A stretch of 64,000 nt of DNA from Bondarzewia mesenterica. Its lineage: Eukaryota; Basidiomycota; Agaricomycetes; Russulales; Bondarzewiaceae. The notes beneath the pieces were generated by a model. That model had not been told where the DNA came from and searched no databases. It worked only from the letters and a program-made list of their open reading frames with translations. Made by a program: the position numbers and the translations under genes. The stretch spans positions 1 through 64,000 of the forward strand of contig SGPL01000051.1 of NCBI GenBank assembly GCA_004802705.1, given 5' to 3'. Of this stretch, positions 22,007 to 34,695 are shown piece by piece (the first letter of the stretch is position 1; each line of letters opens with the position of its first letter).

Positions 22007-22958
22007 TCACACCTTTACGGGACTGTGAGCATGATCTGAATCAGGGGCGTCCATGTCGCCTTCGACGAACCTGCTGTCCCTGGCACCAGCAGCAGTCTGT
22101 TCCTTCTCCTTGTCCTTACCCCGAGTACCCCGCCTCCAAGACCACTTGCCACTCCGCCCGCTCCCACTCCTCGCCGCGGGCGTTTGCACGTCGCTGCCTA
22201 CGACCACNGGTGCGTCGATTTCCTTCGCGACGANCGTCTCACCGTCCTTGGCCAGCGGGTCACTCGTCTTCTTTGACTTNGTTTCTGAAGACGCAGCACC
22301 CGTGTCGAGGTCTTCGGGGTGTTCGAGAGCATGTAGGCCGCGAAGGCGTAGGAACTCTTCGAGGAGGGCGGCGTTGCGCGAGTTGGCGCGGTAGACGGCG
22401 AGGAGGATGTCTCCGACGATGGGAACGAAACCTACGGTGGTGGCGANGGCGAGGTTGAGGAGCATGCGTTGGATCAGCCATGGNGGGATCCTGCANATGG
22501 AGAAGTCAGTGTTTTACTTTGCTTTTATGATTGATTTTTGATTTTTTGGGGAAGCGTACCCGGCTTTGCGAGATTTGCGGATGACGAGAAAGTAGCTGAG
22601 NGCTGCGTCGGCTACATCGCCGGCACCGGGGATAATTCCGATGATGAAGGACCAGCCGAAGCGCATGCCGCAGATGGAAAAGCCCTTGTCGAGGTAGTGC
22701 GCGCGGCGCTTGACGGATTGGAGAATCTTTGCNTCATGCGGCGTCAAACCTGGTGGGAGCTCGCGCTGGAGATGCGGGTGNGGTGTTAAGGTGCATTTGA
22801 GAAGAAAAGGGAATAGGAGTGAGAGGGGAACATACGCGACGGCGCTTGGAGCGGCCTCGTTTGTCGGTGTAGGTCTCGTAGAGCGGGTCTTCGGGGGTGT
22901 ATTGCTGGACATGGCGGGAGAAGAGGGACTTTCCTGCGCTGTTGATGATGGAGGGCAT
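22007..22958 (-). CDS. DUF4112 membrane protein
   Basis: Exons 22958..22836, 22765..22560 and 22490..22007 join in frame to about 270 residues. The start MPSIINSAGKSLFSRHV is preceded by no better ATG. The core is typical of DUF4112: GMRFGWSFIIGIIPGAGDVADA, then LSYFLVIRKSRKAGIPPWLIQRMLLNLA, then TTVGFVPIVGDILLAVYRANSRNAALLEEFL. The two Pro/Gly-rich G-x-(I/V)-P-x-x-G-D motifs lie in membrane-associated hydrophobic segments. The C-terminal third is charged and low-complexity. Function unknown; the family occurs in fungi and bacteria. Several N bases fall inside exons, so a few residues are undetermined. Confidence 0.8.
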
Positions 22959-23650
22959 GTGGGATATATGTTATCGGAGATGGAGGATGTGGTGGTGGGA
23001 AGGAGAGACACGAGTCGGTCAGAGCATGTTATCTGGAAGTTACCAGTCGAGGAGCGGTGNATGCAAGGTCCTTCCTTGGTCCTTCGTGACGTCACTGGCC
23101 CGCACCGCTTATCACAGCTTCATCCGACCAATTTTAAAGTCATCGAGGCAGAGGTCAGTCTTGCTATGATAACACTGCTCTTGACTGCCTATTATTCCGC
23201 TAGGTCGACTTGCACTAGGGCGCATAAAACCCACCAGTGACCGTGCACTCGGTGATCGATCATTCTCTTCATCATGGCAGCCACAATGCAGACTCGGATG
23301 TTGTATTCGGCGCTCCACAGAAAATTACCGTGACAGTAGATTTGCTTCCGGGTTGGTTGCTCGGNCTTCTTTTCAATGNAATGAAACTNTCANATGTAAG
23401 TATGTGCAGGTCGCGGGCATCGGGCCAATCAATTTAATNAGTACACTCACANCTCGGCCGTGCCCGCATGTTACCCGAGGNTGGCTGATACACTCGGACA
23501 CTTNTNCTTTTCAAAAACTCGCATCATGAGGAAGGTCACAATGTCTTTGCGCATATNACCCNCCGATTTTGTGGCTTCAGGACANCCTCCATCTGTGAAC
23601 GAATTTTATCTCGCTGAGAACTACGATTGGTGGAAGGTCCAGCTATCCAG

Positions 23651-26525
23651 ATGTCCACAGAGTCCCAAGCTGTTGAAGAGGAGAAAATCCAGCTCGTGAC
23701 CTTCTCTGGCGACGATCCAGAGGATCCTGTAAACTGGCCCACGACGAAGAAAGTCGTCGCCATCATAGAATTGTGTGTCCTCGCGTTCTGCTCGTGAGTC
23801 ACCTAATTATGCTCGTTTTTGTCGACATTCACTGGCCTTACACATTTCGAATCAGTGTCTTTGGATCATCTTCCTATGTAGGAGGCTATTTAACTCCTTG
23901 TCAAACCCAGTCGATGATGATTATATATTTTCGTCCGTTTTAGGCTCCAGGACAGCAGCAGCTGGAGCGGGTATACGGAATCAACGACATCGCGGCAAGC
24001 TCAGGACTCACACTCTATGTCCTTGGTTTCGCAGTCGGGCCACTCGTATGTCAGTCGCTCGTTTTTATCCTTCTAAGACAGATTGCTGAACCCGAGGAAC
24101 TGTACGCAGGGGGTAAGAACCATTTTCTCCCTGAACACTGAACCTTGTGTGTAACTTTCGCTGCAGGCCCGATGTCCGAGATGTATGGCCGAAAATCGGC
24201 GTACATGCTCTCGTGGCCGCTCATGATCGGTGAGTTCGCGCCTGCTTCCCCCCTTATTTCACCACTCGCGGCTGAGTTGCATATATGCATGGAGGCGCCA
24301 TCACACCTTCGGCATTCGCAAATGATATCGTCGTGATCCTTTTATGTGCGTCCCGCTCTGTTCTCTTCCTATTTTGTTGGATGATATGACGATGCTTTTG
24401 ATTCACAGTTCGATTTTTGACGGGGTGTTGTGCTGCTTGTGCACTCAATAAGTAAGCGAGTTGGTTCTGTGCGTCTTTCGGCCATGCCTGAAGTGTATTC
24501 TGTTTCTAGTGGCAGCGGTGTAATCACAGAGTGCGCTTGTTTTCGTGGACTGTGGCGATCCGTCCGTTTACTGAACATGTGACGATGCAGCATGTATCAT
24601 AATGATATTCAAGCACAGAGCAGAGGTTCGTGGGTTTTCCGACCGCATGTTGACAGTGCCCATTGACGTTTGTACATCATAGCCATTGCGTGGTAGTGAG
24701 TCGCGACGATTCCCTAGTTATCCAGCCACTTCCATCCGCTCAATGCCATCCACCAAACTCAGCTCGTTCTGTCCACTTTCAGGACCCTGCTTCGGCTCAC
24801 TCGTCGGCTTCTTTGTCGCAGCCGCCACAGACCACGGGTATGAATTTACAATCTCCACTTCACTCCACTCATCTCCCCATTTTTCGTTGACCAATGGCTC
24901 ACGATTCAGGTCAAGCCTGTGGGTAGTCCGCGTGCACTTCTTCTTCGCGCTGGCGTGCTGGCCGCTCGTCTTCCTCCTTCCCGAGACTCACGGCCCATCT
25001 ATCCTAGCGGCGCGCGCTCAGCGCCTGCGTGCGCAGGGCCAGTCGCAGGCGCGGGCGGCGCATGAGGTGGAGCGGCGGTCGAGGATGCAGATCGTACAGA
25101 AGCATATTTTGAGGCCGACACGTGCGTACCTCTCTTCTTCTTTGTTTTGTATTGTGGACCGTGTTTTCTCTTCTTTTCTTTTGGACGGAGGTGCTAATGA
25201 TGCTCGGATAGAGATGCTATTGTATGAACCGATCAATCAGGGGGCTGCTATTTGGATCTCGTTGGCGTACGGAATTATCTAGTGAGTTCCGCCACGTCGC
25301 CGTTTCGTCTTAGGCCCATCAAAAATTGACTAATTTTGCCTGTATACACAGTTTCTTCTTCGAGGCATACCCCGTCGTGTTCATCATACAGGTGCGCAAT
25401 CGTCTGGGACCAATCTCCATGTCATCCGTTTTCCCGAATTTAACTTTGCGTTTGTCGTCATCGTTGACGAACCCAGCATGGCATCCCGTTCCAGCTGTGC
25501 GGCCTGCTCTTCCTCCCGATCCCGCTCGGCCAGCTGCTCGTCGTGGCCCCGTACGAGCGTATAACGCGCTTGTTCGCGCGCATGCCGCTCCCTGGCATCG
25601 AACGGCGTGGAGTGGTGGTGCAGCCTACTGAGGCGCGGCTCAAGGTCGTCCTTTCTGCCTGGTGAGTCTCCCGTTCAATATTCGTCATGTAATTAGTACT
25701 GAGTTGATGGTGATGCTGTGTGCGTGTGTGTGTGTGTACTGTAGCGTGCTCCTGCCGATGTCCCTGTTCTGGTTTGCCTGGTAAGTCAGTCCTCTTTATA
25801 CATGAGTATTAGCCCTCATTGCCAGTCTGGATTTAGGACGAGTGGGCCCGAGACGCATTGGATCGCGCCTGCATTAGCTGGAATCGCATTTGGGTACTCG
25901 ATGATGGCCATCTTTATGTGTTTCCTCGCCTAGTACGCACCCTTTCACTCTTCACTCCATCATCCTCTTATATTCTCGCTGTGTTTGACCCCCTCGTTTT
26001 TTTTGGTTGTGGTTATTATTGTTGTCGCCATCGTCGTTGGTAAATAGCGTGTCTCAGACGTACACCGTGTACGCCTCCAGCGCGTCTGCGTGCAACGTGT
26101 TCGTGCGCTCTGTCGTCGCCTCTGCGTTCCCTGTGTTTGCGAACAGCCTCTTGAGGGCGGTTGGGACGAAATGGGGAGGTGAGTGATGATTTTCGCTTTG
26201 CATCTTGTTTTTATGTTTCTCGCTCAAATCCATGGGGGGGTTTTTTTTTGCAGTCTCGCTGTTCGGCTTCCTCTCGCTTGGCCTGATCCCCATCCCGCTT
26301 TTCTTCATCCGCTACGGCGAGACGCTCCGCGCGCGCTCGAAGTTTGCCAGGGAGGCGCGCGAAGTGCTGGAGTTGATGAAGGAGCGGAAGGAGGGTTTGG
26401 CGGAGGAGAAGACGCAGGTGGCGGTGGAGGAGGCTGATGCCGTTGATAAGACGGAGGTAGAGGTGGAGGCGGACGTTGTGGTGCGGGAACAAGAGTCGGG
26501 TGGTGAACTTGAGGAGGTCGTTTGA
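23651..26525 (+). CDS. MFS transporter, DHA1 drug/polyamine type
   Basis: Heavily split gene starting MSTESQAVEEEKIQLVTF and ending in a Glu/Val-rich cytosolic tail. DHA1 landmarks appear in order: [55 protein letters not shown] (motif A region), RFLTGC, GPCFGSLVGFF (motif C region), PETHGPSIL, ARLKVVLSA, SGPETHWIAPALAGIAFGYSM, and NVFVRSVVASAFPVFANSL. Exons include 23651..23793, an inferred 3-nt exon 24110..24112 and 24167..24229. Such transporters export drugs or polyamines across the plasma membrane with proton antiport. Oddity: between RAIA (near 24685) and GPCFG (24780) the usual YSLGPLLGP-like segment is missing and I found no in-frame join, so the gene may be damaged there. Confidence 0.75.
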
Positions 26526-27104
26526 CTTGTTTTTCTCGTTGGATTCACTGATAGAACGGAGGACTGGCGATTATGCAGCAGACTACAGTATCGTTTCCTA
26601 ATTTGAGTTCCTGATTTTGGACTTCAAATGCAGTGTTCAGCCGCGGAGTTAGAAAACGAGCCACAACGCACGTGGTGAGGGACCTTGTTGAGACTCTGGG
26701 CTCGTCTTGACTCTGACCACAACCTCTCTTTTTCGACCCTCCCCACCATCTACGATCTCCTTCCTCGGTTTCTGTACGAGTTTTCCGTCTACAAGAGCTC
26801 TTTGAAACGCTCATCTTGTATCAGTAGTGTGCCTGTGAGAGCATTTCTCCCGCTTTCTCGCGCTCACGTCGCAGCGGTGACTTGCTTGGGTATACCTGTA
26901 TCTAACCGGGTTGTCATCTTGTCACATCCTGTACGGTGGAATTAACGGGTCTCCTGTCCCATTTTCGTTTACCCAGCCCTCCTGTTATCTCGCACACTCT
27001 CTGCCAAAAAGCAAAAGAAAATATCTGACTTGTGTCCCCCACCTCCACCCCACGAACACACTCTCTGACCGTCTGTTGTCTGAGTGTCAGATTTCCCGCA
27101 AGAC
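26526..27104. other. Intergenic, no gene seen
   Basis: Short frames only. The last 150 bases before 27105 are pyrimidine-rich, as is common ahead of fungal start codons. Confidence 0.5.
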
Positions 27105-28710
<1,606 letters not shown>

Positions 28711-29292
28711 GTCATGTCCGAATCTTGCTGGCCGTCTGCTTTGCGCCGCCGTGGGTCTCACATTGTTATCGTCGAATTCACTCGTTCTTGCTCTCGCATC
28801 TTTTTTCTCCTTTTTTATTATTCTCCACTTCGTCTGCTTCGTCCTCCAATTTCAAATCTCTCTTTCGTTTCTGCATCTATTCATCACCACACATGAAAAT
28901 AGCACCTCCTCCCGTTCATTGACATCATCTTCGTGTAATTACAACTGTGCATGAGAAGATTATCCCTATTATACAATCATAGTGCGTTGCATTGTAGAAG
29001 CGTAATGCTATTGAGAACATGGATAGAAAGGGAAATTGCAAGTGACGGTATATATGGATGCGACGGACGAGGAAGATTAAACATAGAAGAACAGGAGTTT
29101 GCAACGTAAGAGCGCAAAAAAAAAAGTGAACATGCTGTTGACACGGCCTCTACACAGTCAATCTTAATACCATTCATGGGCCTACAACAAGTCCGAAACA
29201 TAGCCCATGCGAGATAAGCAGGTCACATACCACACCAAAGGTTCTCTGTAGGTCCGCGGTGAAGACGAAAGATAGACGCAAAACATGCAGGG
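28711..29292. other. Convergent 3' flanks
   Basis: Between two genes that point at each other. AT-rich with no coding signal. An A run sits at about 29116. Confidence 0.5.
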
Positions 29293-30755
29293 TCAAGCGT
29301 AGCGCTCCTTCTCTTTCTTGCGTCTGCGCTTCTCGTCCTCGCGCCGTTTCTCCTCCTCCTCTGCCAATTGATCTTCCTTCCGAGCAAGACGCGCGCTGCA
29401 GACGAAGTCAATAACCCTGGCAAAACGAGCATCATCCCTCCTCGCATGACTGACCTTCTCAGCTCCTCCATCTCCAAATCGCGGGCATCCGCTTCCATGT
29501 CTTCGTCGTCGCTAAACACGTCGCGGCGCATGTAGTCTCCCTTGTTCTTTCCGAACAACTTCCAGATTTCGACCGATATATCGTCGTTCTTTGGTTGTCT
29601 GGCGGGGCGCTTCGCAGGAGAAGGCGAATCAGACAGAGACTCCGATCGCTGTCGCTTCTTCGCAGCCGGCTGCGATTGCTTAGATGCCAGTTTCGACGAG
29701 GTGGGGTGTTTGGACAGAGTCGTAGACCGAGAAAGGGCTGCGGGGTTCTTGGTATCGATTTTTGTGATACTGCTCGTTTTCGGGATACGGGGCATGGACG
29801 CCAATTTGGAGGCAGAAGATGGCGTAGGCTTGGAAGATGAAGAAGGCACGGATTTCGTTGGAGCTGAAGCACCTTTCTTCGGCGCTGCGACCGCGGCGTA
29901 CGAAGATGATGTGGTGGAGGGTTTGTTGGATGCAGCGCTGGCAGAAGGGGTGGGTGCTGGCGAAGGGGTAGATTTCTCGGATGTCTTCGACTTGGTCCCG
30001 AACCAGTCGTGAAACTCCCTCGCATCCTCACCTTCTAGGAGCTTGGACTCACGGGCTTTCTGGCGATCGCGCAGGATTTCATCGATGGTGCGCGTGTCCC
30101 GTTTGACGACATTGAGCTTCATCAGGGTATTGGGCATCGCCGCCAGACGAGCGCGGACCGACATTGAACCGTCACCGGATGCTGGTGGCGGAGGCTGCGA
30201 GGTGGTCGTGATGTCGACGGCGCCGCCCGGGAGGCGTTTGCCTACTTTAGAGTAGCTGGAGATGAACGAGGAGCGTTTGATCTGATGGTAATCGCGCGAG
30301 AGTTCCGCTTCGAGCCTGCGTTTGCGTTTCTCCTCGCGGGTGAGAGCAGTGCCGCCTGACTCATCGTCGTCCGAGGGCATTCTGCGTCTGCGGACGTCGT
30401 CTCTGACGCCTGAAGACGATGAGGGCCAGCGGGGACCGCCATCTTTCGCCTTCTTGGGCCCGTGGAGCAGCACCTGGCGCTGTTCTTCCTCTCGACGCTC
30501 CTTCTCCCGCTGCTTCGCCAGCCGCTCTTGCTCCCGCTTTTCCTGCCTCTCACGGTCTTTCCTTTCCTCCTCTAAGCGCTGCATGCGAATCTTCGCTTGG
30601 AGCTCCCGCTCCTTCGCCTCTCGCTCCTCCTGCTGCTTTCTCCGCACCTGTTCCTTACGTCGACGCTCCTCGAGCACGGACTGGACTGCGCGCTCAGACT
30701 CCCGAGTCTGACTCTGACTGAGCGCCATGAGGGCAGCGAAACTGCTAGCGGCCAT
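29293..30755 (-). CDS. SPT2 chromatin protein
   Basis: Exons 30755..29455 and 29395..29293 join in phase 2 across a 59-nt intron, giving about 467 residues. The N-terminal half is a long highly charged coiled coil (RRRKEQVRRKQQEEREAKERELQAK and onward to about residue 95). The middle is Ser/Pro/Lys-rich and disordered. The C-terminal SPT2 signature is clear: DISVEIWKLFGKNKGDYMRR, DDEDMEADARDLEMEE, then across the splice SARLARKEDQLAEEEEKRR and a basic end. SPT2 binds histones H3-H4 through this acidic C-terminal motif and maintains chromatin behind RNA polymerase II. The gene faces the RRM gene and ends about 580 bp from it. Confidence 0.9.
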
Positions 30756-31103
30756 GATGATGGAGAAACAGATGGGATGCGCAGGGAGTGGTCGAGGTGA
30801 TCAAGCCCAAGGATGATGGGGGTGCTGGAATATGTAGGGTATGAGGAACAAGGGATATCAGCTCCTCCATGCCAGTGCCACACAGCCTATGGTTTGTTCA
30901 TGTTTGTTCCGAATCACTCACAGATTGGCTCAAGCGCTCATAGCAATAGCGACACAATAAGTTTGTTTTTCTAGGATGTCGAGGTAACCACAAATCGTAA
31001 GAACAAAATACAAACTACGCCTCTACTAGTATGTCGTTGCGGTCATGATATTTGGTATGAGGACACTGAGCCCAAAATAGAAAAGCCATTCACCATCCCG
31101 CCG

Positions 31104-33092
31104 CTACTGCGTATCCTTCCATGCCTTGCGCGGCAACAAACTGGCCACTGACAATGAGCCAAATGCGATCACGATAAGTACCCAGTATACAAGCCATCCG
31201 TTAAGATAGTTGTGCCGCATCGAGAGCGAAAAGAGCGAATTGGTCGCTGCAGGACCGAACGTCCGCATGACCGACACCATCATCTGGGCCAGCCCGTTCG
31301 TCGCACCCAAAGAGGCTCTATTCGGAGCGGAGGCGGCGATATAGATAAAGACGCAACCTTCAATACAGATCGGGTGAGCATCGTAACGCAATAAAGGGAA
31401 AGTGGAGACACTCATGTGCGTGGAGCGGAGACTTACCATAGCTCAAGCTGATTGCGACGGAGATGACCGTTTGAAGAGCAACCGCACACCACACAGCGAC
31501 GCTCATGCCTTCAGTCCTCGCCATCACGTTCATGACAGGGAACAAGGCGAAGCAGGGGATAACCGAAAGTAAACCAGCGACGAATACATTCTTGGTGCCC
31601 CACCGATCGTGAATGCGCGCAAAGAAAAAGACCTGGAAGACGCCGTTCAGGATACCGAAAATCGATAGAATCAGTCCGATCGTGGGAGGCGACAGTCCAA
31701 GTCCTCCAAGTTCGATGGGCGTGGAATAAAAGAGGGGCTGAACTGCGCGGTATGCGATGTCGACGAGTGAAAGTGAAGCATAGTTCACCGCTGCGATGAG
31801 CACGCGAGGAATGAGAAGCGCATGGACAGGAAGAGGTTGTTCAGATTCGTCAACCGGTCCGTCCTGTAACAATGCGTTATTTTCTGATGCCAAATCTTCC
31901 TTTGTCTTGCGGAACCCTAACATACGGCGGAAAGAGACAGGCGAACGAACGGTCTTAAAAAAAGAAATCAGCAACATGGGACAGGAGGTGACAAAAGGAG
32001 TCACCGTATCAACTGGCAGACAAGTCATGTACCTCCTTCAACAGAAAGAACGTGATGAACCATGCCAGCGCGGAGAAGGTCGCGGGCACGGCACAAGCTA
32101 GGAAATAAGGATATTCTTTCATTAACTCTGAGTCACCAAACACGTTCGGGAAGCGCTCGGCAGGCCGAGAGAGAGAACCGCCGATCATAGGACTGATATA
32201 CTCATGGTCAGGTGTGCGGGATGCATGGATGATGAAGTCAAGTTTGAACTGACCCGAGTGTCCCCCCAGTCGACCAGGCGATGGGCATGTAGGCATAGAC
32301 CTGTGCCAAGTTCGAAGGGTCCGTAATCTCCGCTATCATGCTTTTCAACACCCCGATGTTTCCTACATGAAAGTCACGAAATTCTCTTTTATTAGCAATC
32401 AAATATGAGAAGGAATAGAAGGTGCCGCGAATTACCATTGAGGATTCCTATATCATCAGATTGAGAGTTCAGCATTCAAAGCAACACAAGCACAAGAAGC
32501 CTTACCATTAAGGGACCGGCTGAAACGCAGAAAGCATTCAAGTTTGAACGTACGTTGCAGATAATGCAGATGAGGGTACATACCTGATGACCGCCGACCA
32601 ATACGTTTTCGACAGGCCGAAGCAGTACATGGAAAGAGACAAACCGCAAAGACCTGTCAAGATGACAGGCTTACGGCCAACGATATCGGAGATACGACTC
32701 CAGTGCAACACGGTCATCGCTTGCGCAGCGAAGAAGATTGATTGCTGTGGGGCACACGGTGAGATACAACAGAGATACATTTGACTAGCGACGTACCATC
32801 AAACCGACATAGTGTCCCACCTTTGTCTCATCTCCGTGGGTGATCCCGCTGTGTCGTACAAACTACGAGTAAAGAGCTTGATTCAGAAAATCGCCAACGA
32901 CATGCATTGTCGACGCACCTCCGGAGCGAACGGGTAGATGACCTGTGAAGTCAGCGGCTCGGCGAGTTGCAAGACCAATAACAATGAAATTTGTGACCAT
33001 GGAATAGGCGAAATAGTTTTCTTTTGCTGCTCCTGCGACAGCAGTGGAGTCTCTTCATCAACAACATCTCTCGTTGCAGTAGTCATGGCCAT
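31104..33092 (-). CDS. MFS transporter (gene A of a paralogous pair)
   Basis: Multi-exon gene starting MAMTTATRDVVDEETPLLSQEQ, or MTTATRD six bases later. Transmembrane landmarks are LLLVLQLAEPLTSQVIYPFAPE, QAMTVLHWSRISDIVGRKPVIL (motif A), NGNIGVLKSMIAEITDPSN, PIAWSTGGTLGPMIGGSLSRP, PLFYSTPIELGGLGLSPPTIG and SLGATNGLAQMMVSVMRTFGPA. All are matched by the gene at 43209-45058. The substrate is unknown; this basidiomycete group is usually listed as general-substrate or multidrug MFS. Two very short exons, 32519..32506 (14 nt) and 32447..32436 (12 nt), sit between motif A and the NGNIGV helix. Without them the conserved sequence cannot be assembled. Confidence 0.82.
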
Positions 33093-34695
33093 AAGATACA
33101 AAAATTCAAGCGCGGGCGTAAAGAAAAGAAGAAAGAGAAAGGTGGGGGTGCTCAAAAGGCGAGAGAATGAGTAAACATGAGCCTTTGAGTCTGTTTTGAG
33201 TTCTTAACTGTCAGAGTCATCGGCATTAGTGGCCCGAAGAAGAGTTACCTAATGTTCTTCAGATCTTTGCCCCGGCGAGCTGAAAGCTGAAGCGCCAACT
33301 TGCTCTCAAGATTCAGTACCAGCCTGGAGAGGCATATGTTGCGGCTGTCGTGGTCGATTGGGATGGATGTGGTGAAGAGTCAAGCGACAGCGTCACTGAA
33401 GCCTCAAGGCCTCAAGTCCATCTGCAAAAAAATGCCGTATCTCTCCGACCATCTTGGCCGGCCCGGCTGCCATTGCAGTGGCACTGGGACAAGTAACATA
33501 TGAGGCCTTGAGGCCCCGTTCGATAGCACTTACTAAATCACGGTCCACTAAGATCCGTTGGTTTTCGCGGGAACGCGTCGGAACAAAGCCTCGAACCGTG
33601 GGAACTTACTCCTTCAATCACCTGAGGTGTTAGGAGGCAGTGAAGGAGACGAGTATGAAGCTGGGAGTGTATCTGGCCGGTTTTCTTTACTGTGTGAATA
33701 TACAGAGGTGGGTGGTTGATGTCGGGAGTGCCCCATAACGAAGTGAAAGAAAAAGGACGCGTAGAACGTGTAGGACAGCGAGCGCTCGACGTGTCCAACC
33801 AACACAGCGGCCACGAACTTTGCCGAACGGACGAATTGCTTGGCTTACGTTTCGAAACCAAACGGTTTGCCGGATATTTCCGGATTTGGCTAAATAAACT
33901 AGAACAAACTATCATTTTCCTAGATCATGATTTAGTAAGTGCTGCCGAACGGGGCCTTAAGTTTGCCATTTCGTACGGATGATGCTTTGTTTTTTCTTCT
34001 TTTCTTCAGTTGCTGCTCATTCTAAAGCTTGAAGTTTGAAAGCTCGAATCCCGCGATGAGGCTGTGCACGGCTGGAAGATCCTGGCTTTCGCCCTGTTCA
34101 ATTTCCCCGATGGCGTAGTACGTGCTTTCTACCACACTCAACCGGGATGGCGTGAATCTGTGAATCTGACCAGGTCCAATTGGGCTGTAATATCTTCGTC
34201 AAGTATGGCGCTCGTGCCGTTTGAAACTGAGGTGCGTGTCCTCGCAATTGATATGTAGCCACACGCCGTTCGCATGATATACTGTTCACCATCCACACAA
34301 TCTCTTTTTTCTTCCTCACATGCCCTGACATGCCACATCTGTCGGGGGGAGTTTCGCTGCCCTCTCAAAACAGGAATACAAGGAATTTCTTTGCAGAAGC
34401 CAAGTAGCCTTTGTTGAATGTTCTATGCAACACGCCTAAGTTAACCTTCACAATCAGCGCCGCTGTGGCTGATTCATAGATCTGAGATCCAAGATGCGTT
34501 GCTGTCTGACTCTTGAATCAAGGATTTGAATCCATCTCCGCGTCTTTCACCTTTTGTCCTCTTTGACGAAGCGGGCCACGTACGCCACAGCGACGCGAGT
34601 ATAAATTCAGTCGTTTCGCTTCAGACAGATTGTTCTTCCTCTCTCAGCTTCCTCGTCTCATCATTTCTCATCATACCTTTCCTGATATTTTGCAC
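33093..34695. other. Divergent intergenic region containing a MITE-like element
   Basis: Lies between two divergently transcribed genes. Apart from the element at 33512-33956, no coding signal is recognised. Confidence 0.5.
33512..33956. mobile_element. MITE-like element with about 34-bp terminal inverted repeats
   Basis: The left end, GGCCCCGTTCG at 33512 running to 33545, and the reverse complement of the right end, 33923-33956, match at 30 of 34 positions. Both contain AGCACTTACTAAATCA. The 445-bp interior has no open frame of note. The flanks are TGA on the left and TTA on the right, possibly a decayed 3-bp TTA target duplication. The terminus starting GGCCCC-GTTCGG and the TTA-like target resemble PIF/Harbinger-type MITEs; the superfamily is a guess. 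Confidence 0.6.

Noticed and set aside
29542..30012. Long open frame opposite the SPT2 gene
   Set aside because: It is the antisense of a Ser/Ala/Lys-rich coding exon; its composition mirrors the real gene and it shows no domain.
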